Source: Rhizobiales bacterium 65-79
Lineage (GTDB): Bacteria; Pseudomonadota; Alphaproteobacteria; Rhizobiales; Rhizobiaceae
Reading direction: 5' to 3'
Assembly: GCA_001896885.1 (NCBI GenBank)
Contig: MKRJ01000013.1
Location: 1-64,000, forward strand
DNA: 64,000 nt
Shown here in pieces: positions 56,294-64,000 of this stretch (position 1 is its first letter; every line of letters begins with the position of its first letter). A program made the translations under genes and the position numbers. Below the pieces are notes generated by a model. The model searched no databases and had not been told where the DNA came from. It worked only from the letters and a program-made list of their open reading frames with translations.

Positions 56294-59146
56294 CTATTTC
56301 GCGGCCAGGCCTTTCAGCCGGTAGATCGCCTCCAGCGCGTCGCGCGGCGTCATCTCGTCGGGATGAAGCGCCGCAAGCGCGGCAGCCAGCGCGTCGGCCG
56401 CCTTCGGCTTCGGCGGCTCGCGGCGGACCGGCACCGAAAAGAGCGGCAGGTCGTCCACCAGCCGCTCCGCCTTGCCGGAGGTCTCGCCGGCTTCGAGCTG
56501 GTGCAGCACTTCCCGCGCGCGATCCACGACGGCTTCCGGAAGGCCGGCCAGCCGCGCCACCTGAACGCCGTAGGAGCGGTCGGCGGCGCCGCGCGCCACC
56601 TCGTGCAGGAAGACCACGTCGCCTTCCCATTCCTTGACGCGCATGGTGACGTTGGCGAGGCGCGGCAGCTTTTCGGCGAGCGCCGTCATCTCGTGGAAAT
56701 GCGTGGCGAAGATGGCCCGGCAGCCATTCCTCTCGTGCAGGTACTCCACCGCCGCCCAGGCGATGGAGAGGCCGTCGAAGGTGGCGGTGCCACGGCCGAT
56801 CTCGTCGAGTATGACCAGGGACCGCTCGCCGGCCTGGTTGAGGATCGCTGCCGTCTCGACCATCTCCACCATGAAGGTCGAGCGCCCCCGCGCCAGGTCG
56901 TCGGAAGCGCCGACACGGGAAAAGAGGCGGTCGACGACGCCGATATGCGCGCGCTTCGCAGGCACGAAGGAGCCGGCCTGCGCCAGTATGGCGATCAGCG
57001 CGTTCTGACGCAGGAAGGTCGACTTGCCGCCCATGTTCGGGCCGGTCAGGAGCCAGATGGCGCCGCGCTTCTCGCCTTCCGAAGGCGAGAGGTCGCAATC
57101 ATTGGCCACGAAGGGTTCGCCGGCCTGCCGGCGCAGCGCCTGCTCGACCACCGGATGGCGCCCACCCTCGATCTCGAAGGAGAGCCCGGCATCGACCATC
57201 GGCCGGCAGTAGTTTTCGCTTTCGGCGAGGGTCGCCAGCGCCGCTGAAACGTCGAGGACCGCGAGCGCCTCCGCGCCGGCACGGATGGCGTCGGCATGGG
57301 CGACCGCCTCGCCGACAAGCGTATCGAACACGGAAAACTCGATCGACAGCGCGCGGTCGGCGGCGTTGGCGATCTTCGTCTCCAGGTCGGCAAGTTCCGT
57401 GGTGGTGAAGCGCATGGCGCTCGCCATGGTCTGGCGGTGGATGAAGCGGGCGCGCGCGGCGTCCGAACCCGTCATCGCGTCGCGATGGTTCGCGGTGACC
57501 TCGATATAGTAGCCGAGCACGTTGTTGTGCCGGATCTTGAGCGAGCGGATGCCGGTCTCCTCCGCCAGGTCGCGCTCCATCGCGGCGATGACGCGGCGCG
57601 ACTGGTCGCGCAACGCCCGCATCTCGTCGAGTTCGGCATGATAACCGGAGCGCACCAGCCCGCCATCGCGCTTCAACAGCGGCAGATCGTCGGCAAGGGC
57701 GGCGGAGAGATGCTCGGCGAAGGCTGAAGGCAGCGCCACGACCGCCTTCCGGGCGGCTTCCAGTTCCGCCGGCAGCGCCTCGCGGCCGGCCACTTCGGCG
57801 ATGTCGCGGGCGGCCGCCAGCCCGGCGGCGAGCGCGCCGAGATCGCGCGGGCCGCCGCGGTTCAAGGCCAGCCGCGAAAGTGCGCGCTGCATGTCCGGTG
57901 CGCCCTTCAATAGTTCGCGCAGACCCTCGCGCAGACGCGGTTCGCCGAGCAGGAAGGACACCGAATCGAGCCGGGCTGCGATCGCGGCCGGATCGGTGAG
58001 GGGCGACATCAGCCGTTCCGAGAGCAGCCGGGCGCCGGCGCCTGTAACCGTCCGGTCGATCGCCTTCAGGAGAGAACCGTCGCGGTTGCCGGTAAGGGTG
58101 CGGGCAAGCTCGAGGTTGGCGCGCGTCGCCGGATCGATGAAGAGCGACGAGCCGGAAGCCTCGCGCTCTGGCCGGGTCAGCGGCGGGCGCTCGGCCTTCT
58201 GCGTCTTCTCCACATAGGCGATGGCGCCGGAAATGGCCGACAGTTCCGCCCGCGAGAAGGAGCCGAGCCCGTCCAGCGTGGCGATGCCGAAGAAGCGCGA
58301 GATGCGGTCGGCGGCGCCCGCCGAATCGAACAGGATCGCCGGTTGGGGACAGACGATGCGGCCGAGCGTGTCGAAGACGGGACGAAGCGTCTCGTCGTGG
58401 AAGACTGGCTCGGCCACGATCAGCTCGCGGGGGTCGATGCGCAATATGTCCGTCAGCAGGCGCGCCGGCTCGGTGCCGGTGACGCGGAACGTGGCTGTCG
58501 AGATGTCGATCCAGGCAAGCGCCAAACTTCCCTGGTTCCCCGGCGCGCCGCCGCGCTCCTCGCCTCTTGCCGCGTCGCCCTTCACTCGCCCGAGCGCCAT
58601 CAGATAGTTGGTCTCGGCGGCGGCGAGCAGCTTCTCCTCGGTGATGGTGCCGGGCGTCACAAGCCGGATCACGTCGCGGCGGACGACCGCCTTGGAGCCG
58701 CGCTTGCGCGCTTCCGCCGGGTCTTCCATCTGCTCGCAGACGGCGACTCGATGGCCGAGCGCGATCAGCTTCTGCAGATAGTCGTCCGCGGCGTGTACCG
58801 GCACGCCGCACATCGGAATGTCGTGGCCCTGGTGCTTGCCGCGCTTCGTCAGCGCAATGCCGAGCGCCTGGCTGGCGACCTCCGCGTCATCGAAGAACAT
58901 CTCGTAGAAATCGCCCATCCTGTAGAAGAGGAGCGAATCGGGGTTAGCCGACTTGATCTCGATATACTGCTCCATCATCGGCGTTATGCCGCCTGCGGCG
59001 TCGGGCGGCGGCGTCGCCGGATCGACACCCTCCGACGGCGGGATACCGGCGAAGGAGGCTGCTTTCCTGATAGGGGTCCCGTCGTTCAAGGCGAAACTGC
59101 TTTTCGATACTGAGTGGTAATCCTGCTTGGCGATTCCGCCCGGCAA
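56294..59146 (-). CDS. mutS: MutS, DNA mismatch recognition ATPase
   Basis: This protein of up to 950 residues has the mismatch-recognition domain with [16 protein letters not shown] (F-x-E wedge) near residue 75, connector and lever domains, and the C-terminal ABC ATPase. The ATPase shows Walker [15 protein letters not shown] near 680 and Walker [20 protein letters not shown] near 755. The start is uncertain: the open frame begins with TTG at 59146, and another TTG lies at 59089. No ATG occurs before the conserved domain. It is divergent from maeB, with only 57 bp between the start codons used here. Confidence 0.93.
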   Translation of the reverse strand: MPGGIAKQDYHSVSKSSFALNDGTPIRKAASFAGIPPSEGVDPATPPPDAAGGITPMMEQYIEIKSANPDSLLFYRMGDFYEMFFDDAEVASQALGIALTKRGKHQGHDIPMCGVPVHAADDYLQKLIALGHRVAVCEQMEDPAEARKRGSKAVVRRDVIRLVTPGTITEEKLLAAAETNYLMALGRVKGDAARGEERGGAPGNQGSLALAWIDISTATFRVTGTEPARLLTDILRIDPRELIVAEPVFHDETLRPVFDTLGRIVCPQPAILFDSAGAADRISRFFGIATLDGLGSFSRAELSAISGAIAYVEKTQKAERPPLTRPEREASGSSLFIDPATRANLELARTLTGNRDGSLLKAIDRTVTGAGARLLSERLMSPLTDPAAIAARLDSVSFLLGEPRLREGLRELLKGAPDMQRALSRLALNRGGPRDLGALAAGLAAARDIAEVAGREALPAELEAARKAVVALPSAFAEHLSAALADDLPLLKRDGGLVRSGYHAELDEMRALRDQSRRVIAAMERDLAEETGIRSLKIRHNNVLGYYIEVTANHRDAMTGSDAARARFIHRQTMASAMRFTTTELADLETKIANAADRALSIEFSVFDTLVGEAVAHADAIRAGAEALAVLDVSAALATLAESENYCRPMVDAGLSFEIEGGRHPVVEQALRRQAGEPFVANDCDLSPSEGEKRGAIWLLTGPNMGGKSTFLRQNALIAILAQAGSFVPAKRAHIGVVDRLFSRVGASDDLARGRSTFMVEMVETAAILNQAGERSLVILDEIGRGTATFDGLSIAWAAVEYLHERNGCRAIFATHFHEMTALAEKLPRLANVTMRVKEWEGDVVFLHEVARGAADRSYGVQVARLAGLPEAVVDRAREVLHQLEAGETSGKAERLVDDLPLFSVPVRREPPKPKAADALAAALAALHPDEMTPRDALEAIYRLKGLAAK

Positions 59147-59203
59147 AGTGTAGCCTCAATCTGCGGCGCTCCACAAAGAAGAGCGCCTGAATGGGAGAGA
59201 ACT

Positions 59204-61498
59204 TTGGATTCCAAGGCTTCCAAAGGCAAGTCGCAGAATGCGAGGCCGTCGGTCAGCGACCAGGAGGCGCTGGATTTCCACTCCTCCGGCCGGCCGGGCA
59301 AGCTGGAGATCAATCCGACCAAGCCGATGGCGACGCAGCGCGACCTGTCGCTCGCCTATTCGCCCGGCGTCGCCGTGCCGGTGCGCGCCATCGCCGAGGA
59401 GCCGAGCCGCGCCTTCGACTACACGAGCCGCGGCAACCTCGTCGCCGTCATTTCGAACGGCACGGCGATCCTCGGCCTCGGCAATCTCGGCGCGCTCGCC
59501 TCCAAGCCGGTCATGGAAGGCAAGGCCGTGCTGTTCAAGCGCTTCGCCGACGTCGATTCCATCGATCTCGAGGTCGACACCGCCGATGCCGACCAGTTCA
59601 TCAATTGCGTACGCTATCTCGGGCCTTCCTTCGGCGGCATCAACCTGGAGGACATCAAGGCGCCTGAATGCTTCATCATCGAGCAGCGGCTGCGTGAACT
59701 GCTCGATATCCCCGTTTTCCACGACGACCAGCACGGCACGGCGATCATCGCGGCGGCGGGACTCATCAACGCGCTCGACCTCACCGGCCGCGACATGAAG
59801 ACTTCGAAGCTCGTCTGCAACGGCGCCGGCTCGGCCGGCATCGCCTGCATCGAGCTCCTGAAGGCGATGGGCTTCTCTCCGGAGAACATCATCCTCTGCG
59901 ACACCAAGGGCGTCGTCTATCAGGGCCGCACCGAGGGCATGAACCAGTGGAAATCGGCGCATGCGGCCAAGACCGACGCGCGGACGCTGGCTGAAGCGCT
60001 CGCGGGCGCCGACATCTTCTTCGGCCTCTCCGCCAAGGGCGCGCTGACCCGGCAGATGGTGGAAGCGATGGCGAAGAACCCGATCATCTTCGCCATGGCC
60101 AATCCGGATCCGGAGATCACGCCCGAGGAGGTAGCCGATATCCGAACCGACGCAATCATGGCGACGGGCCGGTCGGACTATCCGAACCAGGTCAACAACG
60201 TGCTTGGCTTTCCCTACATCTTCCGCGGCGCGCTCGACGTGCGCGCCACGACAATCAACGAGGAGATGAAGGTCGCGGCCGCCCATGCGCTCGCCGATTT
60301 GGCCCGCGCGGACGTGCCCGACGACGTCGCGGCCGCCTATCAGGGGGCGCGGCCGAAATACGGACCGAACTACATTATCCCCGTGCCCTTCGACCCGCGC
60401 CTCATCTCCGCGATCCCCGTCGCGGTGGCGAAGGCGGCGATGGATTCGGGCGTGGCGCGGCGGCCGATCGTCAATTTCGACCGCTACGCACAGGAGCTTT
60501 CCGCCCGTCGCGACCCGATCGCCTCGACCCTGCAGCGCATCTTCGACCGAGTGCGGCGCCAGCCGAAGCGCGTCGTCTTCGCCGAGGGCGAGGAGGAGCA
60601 GGTGATGCGCGCGGCGATCTCCTACGCCAACCAGAAGCTCGGCACGGCGATCCTCGTCGGGCGCGACGACGTGATCCGCGAGAACGCGGCCAATGCCGGC
60701 GTTGACCTCGACCGGCCTGGCATCGAGATCATCAACGCGCGGCTGTCCCGCCGCAACGCCGTCTATGCCGACCATCTCTACGAGCGCATGCAGCGCAAGG
60801 GCTTCCTGTTCCGCGACTGCCAGCGGCTGATCAACAACGACCGCAACCATTTCGCCGCCTGCATGGTGGCGCTCGGCGACGCCGACGCGATGGTCTCGGG
60901 ACTGACCCGCAACTATTCGACCGTCCTGGAGGATGTCCGGCGCGTCATCGACGCCAAGCCGGGCCACCGCGTCATCGGCGTTTCCATCGCGCTCTGCCGG
61001 GGGCGAACGGTGCTCGTCGCCGATACCGCCGTGCACGACATGCCGAATGCGGAGGAGATCGCCGACATCGCCGAGGAGGCTGCCGGCTTCGCCCGCCGCA
61101 TGGGCTACGAGCCGCGCGTCGCGATGCTCGCCCATTCGACCTTCGGCCATCCCTACAGCGAACGGTCCGAACGCATTCAGGAAGCCGTGAAGCTGCTCGA
61201 CAGGAGGCGCGTCGATTTCGAATATGACGGCGAGATGGCGGCAGACGTGGCGCTGAACAGCCGGCTGCTCAAGCAATATCCGTTCTGCCGGCTCTCCGCG
61301 CCCGCGAACGTGCTGGTCATGCCGGCCTTTCACTCGGCCTCGATCTCGACCCGGATGCTTCAGGAACTCGGCGGCTCGACCATGATCGGCCCTCTCCTCG
61401 TCGGACTGAACAAGCCGGTGCAGATCGTGTCGCTGAACTCGAAGGACAGCGACATCGTGAACATGGCGGCCATCGCGGCATATAACGCCGGCGCGTGA
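59204..61498 (+). CDS. maeB: NADP-dependent malic enzyme with phosphotransacetylase-like domain
   Basis: This 764-residue protein has an N-terminal malic enzyme (about residues 1-430) that decarboxylates malate to pyruvate. Visible blocks are [40 protein letters not shown] and [22 protein letters not shown]-terminal phosphate acetyltransferase-like domain (about 440-764) is not known to be catalytic and probably regulates by acetyl-CoA. The TTG at 59204 is preceded by GGGAGAG and gives the usual rhizobial length. It is adjacent to mutS, as I recall for the S. meliloti tme gene. Confidence 0.92.
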   Translation: MDSKASKGKSQNARPSVSDQEALDFHSSGRPGKLEINPTKPMATQRDLSLAYSPGVAVPVRAIAEEPSRAFDYTSRGNLVAVISNGTAILGLGNLGALASKPVMEGKAVLFKRFADVDSIDLEVDTADADQFINCVRYLGPSFGGINLEDIKAPECFIIEQRLRELLDIPVFHDDQHGTAIIAAAGLINALDLTGRDMKTSKLVCNGAGSAGIACIELLKAMGFSPENIILCDTKGVVYQGRTEGMNQWKSAHAAKTDARTLAEALAGADIFFGLSAKGALTRQMVEAMAKNPIIFAMANPDPEITPEEVADIRTDAIMATGRSDYPNQVNNVLGFPYIFRGALDVRATTINEEMKVAAAHALADLARADVPDDVAAAYQGARPKYGPNYIIPVPFDPRLISAIPVAVAKAAMDSGVARRPIVNFDRYAQELSARRDPIASTLQRIFDRVRRQPKRVVFAEGEEEQVMRAAISYANQKLGTAILVGRDDVIRENAANAGVDLDRPGIEIINARLSRRNAVYADHLYERMQRKGFLFRDCQRLINNDRNHFAACMVALGDADAMVSGLTRNYSTVLEDVRRVIDAKPGHRVIGVSIALCRGRTVLVADTAVHDMPNAEEIADIAEEAAGFARRMGYEPRVAMLAHSTFGHPYSERSERIQEAVKLLDRRRVDFEYDGEMAADVALNSRLLKQYPFCRLSAPANVLVMPAFHSASISTRMLQELGGSTMIGPLLVGLNKPVQIVSLNSKDSDIVNMAAIAAYNAGA

Positions 61499-61546
61499 GG
61501 GCTCCGAAGGACGCACCCAAGCCTGCACCCACCCTGCAGGCAATGA

Positions 61547-62362
61547 CTACAGCTTCGGCATCGGCGGCAGCTTTTCGAGCGGCGTGCCGAACCAATGCTG
61601 GTTGATCTTCGAAAGCTCGCCGTTCTTGACGATCTCCGCGATGAACTTGTTGGCGTAGCCGCACAATTCCGTATCCGACTTGCGGAAGGCCATGCCGTTC
61701 GCCTGCGCCTTCAGCGTGATCTTCGGCTCGATCTGCATCTTCGGGTAATCCTTGTTCAACTGCGCAAGGATGGTGTTCGATGCGCCGAGCGCCTGCACCT
61801 GTCCGGAGATGAGAGCCTGCAGCGCGGTGGCGTCGTCGTCGAAACGCTTGATGTCGGTGCCCGCCGGCGCGATCTTCGTGATCGCCGTGTCCTGGGTGGA
61901 GGCGCGCGCCACGCCGATCGAAACCGATTTCAGATCCTCCGGGCCCTTGATCTTCAGGCTCTTCGGCGCGAGCACATAGATCGTCAACGCCGAATAGGGA
62001 TCGGAAAACAGCACCTGCTTGGCGCGTTCGGCGGTGATGCCGAAGGTCGCGATCAGAACGTCGATCTTGTTGGTCAGAAGGTAGGGGATACGGTTCGGAC
62101 CCGTTACCGGCACGAGCTGGAGCTTCACGCCGAGCGATTTCGCGAAAAGCTTGGCGACGTCGGCGTCATAGCCGGCCGGCTGCTGGTTCGAATCGGTGCC
62201 GCCGAAAGGCGGATAGTCGACCAGGACGCCGACCCTGAGCGTGCCGCTCTTCTTGATCTCGTCGGGGGTCGCCGCCCACACGGCGGGAATGCCGAAGGCC
62301 GCCGTGGCAAGGCCGGCGGAGGCCAGCATGCCGAAGCCGCGGCGCGTGATTTTCATGGTCAT
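61547..62362 (-). CDS. Amino-acid ABC transporter substrate-binding protein
   Basis: This 271-residue family-3 solute-binding protein has a Tat-like signal (MTMKITRRGFGMLASAGLAT, ending near VWA). The mature domain carries GTLRVGVLVDYPPFGGTDSN, NRIPYLLTNKIDVLIATFGI and a C-terminal GELSKINQHWFGTP. These blocks are typical of polar amino-acid importers (HisJ/GlnH type). The ATG at 62362 is preceded by AGGGAG; an in-frame ATG at 62356 is the alternative. The two permease genes lie just upstream on the same strand. The ligand is unknown. Confidence 0.87.
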   Translation of the reverse strand: MTMKITRRGFGMLASAGLATAAFGIPAVWAATPDEIKKSGTLRVGVLVDYPPFGGTDSNQQPAGYDADVAKLFAKSLGVKLQLVPVTGPNRIPYLLTNKIDVLIATFGITAERAKQVLFSDPYSALTIYVLAPKSLKIKGPEDLKSVSIGVARASTQDTAITKIAPAGTDIKRFDDDATALQALISGQVQALGASNTILAQLNKDYPKMQIEPKITLKAQANGMAFRKSDTELCGYANKFIAEIVKNGELSKINQHWFGTPLEKLPPMPKL

Positions 62363-62401
62363 GGACGTTTCTCCCTTTCAGTTTCTTGTGCGATCCGCGC
62401 C

Positions 62402-63052
62402 TCAGCGAGCGGCAACCGCAAGCCGGCGTTCCATTCGCCGGCTATAGACCGACAGAGGCCAGCAAATGACGAAATAGGCAAGCGCCACGATCCCGAAAAT
62501 CGTGAACGGGTGAAAGGTTGCGTTGTTCACGATCTGTGCGGCGCGCGTCAGCTCGACGAAGCCGATGATCGAGGCAAGCGATGTACCCTTGATGAGCTGC
62601 ACCAGGAAGCCGACCGTCGGCGGGATGGCGATGCGGACGGCCTGCGGCGCGATGACCAGCGCCATCATCGGCCAGTAGCGCAGGCCGAGCGCGGTGGCGG
62701 CTTCCGTCTGGCCCGCCGGGACGACCTGGATGGAGCCGCGCCATATCTCGCCCAGGAACGCGCTGGCGTTGAGCGACAGGCCGAGTGCCGCGGCGGCCAA
62801 GGGATTGACGTTGATGCCGAAGATGCCGGGTGTGAAGAAGGCGAGGAAAAGCTGCATCAGGAGCGGCGTTCCCTGGAATATCTTGATGAAGCCGGCGGCG
62901 AGGAGCCTCAGCCAGCGGAAGCGGCCGGTGCGCGCCAGCGCGACGAGGATGCCGCCGGCGGCGCCGCCGGCGAAGGCGACGATCGACAGGAGCAGCGTCC
63001 AGCGGATCGCCAGGAGCATGTAGAAGATATCGCCGGAGCCGAGTTCGCGCAT
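62402..63052 (-). CDS. Polar amino-acid ABC transporter permease (HisM/GlnP type)
   Basis: This 216-residue permease has five hydrophobic segments and the family motifs FIKIFQGTPLLMQLFLAFF (near residue 52) and EAATALGLRYWPMMALVIAP (EAA loop near 120). It forms the channel with the adjacent permease; their genes are 16 bp apart. No ATPase gene is visible in the window beside them. It may lie beyond the end or elsewhere. Confidence 0.87.
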   Translation of the reverse strand: MRELGSGDIFYMLLAIRWTLLLSIVAFAGGAAGGILVALARTGRFRWLRLLAAGFIKIFQGTPLLMQLFLAFFTPGIFGINVNPLAAAALGLSLNASAFLGEIWRGSIQVVPAGQTEAATALGLRYWPMMALVIAPQAVRIAIPPTVGFLVQLIKGTSLASIIGFVELTRAAQIVNNATFHPFTIFGIVALAYFVICWPLSVYSRRMERRLAVAAR

Positions 63053-63068
63053 CTGAGTGCAGCTCCCT

Positions 63069-63740
63069 CTATCGCCCGGACGGCGTACGCAGGAAGGTCC
63101 GCTCGAGGGCGCCGAACACGCCCCAGAAGAAGACCGACATGGCGAAATAGATGCAGGTGATGACGAAATAGACCTCGAAGGAGCGGAAGGTGCGTGACTG
63201 GATGTCGCCGGCGGCGGCCGTCAGTTCGGTCGCGGCGATGGCGGAACAGACGCTCGAGTTCAGCAGCAGCAGGATGAACTGGCTGGTCAGCGCAGGATAG
63301 ATCGCCTGGATTGCCGGCTTCAGGACGATGAGACGGAAAATCTGCAGGGGCTTCAAACCGAGCGCCTTGCCCGCCTCGATCTGGCCCGCGCGGATGCTCT
63401 CTATGCCGGCGCGGATGATCTCGATGCCATAGGCGCTGACATTCACGACCAGCGCGATGACCGCCGCCGTGTTGGACGAAAGCCTTATGCCGAAAGACGG
63501 CAGGCCGAAGAAGATCATGAATATCTGGATCAGGAAGGGCGTGTTGCGGATGAGCTCGATATAGGCGTCGATGACGACGCGGACGGGCTTAGGCCCCGAG
63601 GTCTTGCCGAGCGCCCCCGCGACCGCGACGACCATGCCGATGGCCATGGCGATGCCGGAGAGCACGAGCGTGTGGAGCGCGCCCCATGCGAGCTCGGGCC
63701 AGGCGGCAAAGACGTCCTGGAAGTCGAAATCATAGCTCAT
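63069..63740 (-). CDS. Polar amino-acid ABC transporter permease (HisQ/GlnP type)
   Basis: This 223-residue permease has five hydrophobic segments. It shows YIELIRNTPFLIQIFMIFFG near residue 58 and the EAA loop IEAGKALGLKPLQIFRLIVL near residue 120, the standard pattern of polar amino-acid importers. It is the first of three minus-strand transporter genes here, followed by its partner permease and the binding protein. The 121-bp gap upstream shows no clear repeat or gene and should hold the promoter. Confidence 0.87.
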   Translation of the reverse strand: MSYDFDFQDVFAAWPELAWGALHTLVLSGIAMAIGMVVAVAGALGKTSGPKPVRVVIDAYIELIRNTPFLIQIFMIFFGLPSFGIRLSSNTAAVIALVVNVSAYGIEIIRAGIESIRAGQIEAGKALGLKPLQIFRLIVLKPAIQAIYPALTSQFILLLLNSSVCSAIAATELTAAAGDIQSRTFRSFEVYFVITCIYFAMSVFFWGVFGALERTFLRTPSGR

Positions 63741-63861
63741 CGCGCCGATCCGCGCGCGTTGCGGCCTCGCCTTCCCGGCATCTTCACGACCTCCCGACCT
63801 CCATGTCTCGCGACACTACGACAGGCACGCTGCCGCGATCAAATCGGGATTGGCGGGGAAT

Positions 63862-64000
63862 TCAAGCGTTGAAGCGTTCCGCCTCGGCGCCGTAATAGTT
63901 CAGGTAGCGCGCGGACACATATTCCATGGGCAGGATGATGAAGACGTCGGTGGTACCGAAATCGCGGTCGATGACGCAGCCGTCGCCGATCCTGGCGCCG
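63862..64000 (-). CDS. Unrecognised protein, C-terminal fragment
   Basis: The last 45 codons of a minus-strand gene are visible, ending with TGA at 63862-63864. The fragment contains IDRDFGTTDVFIILP and ends YYGAEAERFNA. I do not recognise the family. It lies upstream of the amino-acid ABC genes on the same strand with a 121-bp gap, so it might act on the imported amino acid, but no function is claimed. Confidence 0.6.
   Translation of the reverse strand, partial: GARIGDGCVIDRDFGTTDVFIILPMEYVSARYLNYYGAEAERFNA

Noticed and set aside
59156-61543. 795-codon minus-strand open frame opposite maeB
   Set aside because: Composition is low-complexity (His/Asp/Arg/Val), it has no motif, and the opposite strand encodes a complete malic enzyme.

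Overview
The window is GC-rich DNA carrying tightly packed genes. Gene families and gene order point to an alphaproteobacterium of the order Hyphomicrobiales (Rhizobiales), probably near Mesorhizobium and other Phyllobacteriaceae. The pointers are a smo/mtlK sugar-alcohol operon, the hemW-rdgB-rph / hrcA-grpE block, an Omp25/31-type porin, a two-domain NADP-malic enzyme next to mutS, and rhizobial intergenic palindromes. The taxonomic placement is inference from gene content. I saw no rRNA, tRNA, CRISPR array, prophage or transposase.

Layout. 1-7.8 kb: sorbitol/mannitol-type ABC importer with polyol dehydrogenases, a HAD phosphatase and an FGGY pentulose kinase. 7.8-12.8 kb: hemW, rdgB, a VOC protein and rph on the minus strand, divergent from hrcA-grpE. 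12.9-20.7 kb: single housekeeping and membrane genes (TRIC-like channel, Omp, low-affinity iron permease, adenosine kinase, EI24/CysZ-like protein, nth, DUF2244, Ada-like methyltransferase, ribokinase, LysE). 20.7-26.8 kb: a LacI regulator divergent from a binding-protein-dependent ABC importer operon that ends in a 2H phosphoesterase. 27.0-31.9 kb: a branched-chain-amino-acid-type (Liv) ABC system. 32.0-36.4 kb: a copper-handling cluster (large membrane protein, DUF2946, YcnI/DUF1775, CopC-CopD fusion). 36.5-45.0 kb: rsmI-yraN, cytochrome P450, crcB, gyrB-yacG, nfuA, universal stress protein and trpS. 45.4-49.5 kb: an accessory plus-strand block (ECF sigma factor, DUF4142, cupredoxin, MarR, frameshifted EamA transporter, GST). 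49.5-61.5 kb: murJ, glnD, a GT-C-like membrane protein, a KTSC protein, mutS and maeB. 61.5-64 kb: a polar amino-acid ABC transporter and the 3' end of an unrecognised gene.

The clearest regulatory signals come from the sequence itself. Two nearly identical ECF-type promoters lie upstream of the sigma gene and of the DUF4142-cupredoxin pair. Two MarR-type palindromes sit over a good sigma70 promoter. A perfect palindrome lies between the LacI gene and the ABC operon it probably controls. A strong terminator hairpin contains the ribosome binding site of ribokinase. Several palindromic repeat elements (about 110-170 bp) are scattered between genes, and one is inserted in frame at the 5' end of the CopC-CopD gene.

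I did not find a wholly unknown multi-gene system. The best candidates for new biology are the ECF/cupredoxin module, the copper cluster whose products share a predicted mature N-terminal histidine, and the LacI-controlled importer with its 2H phosphoesterase.
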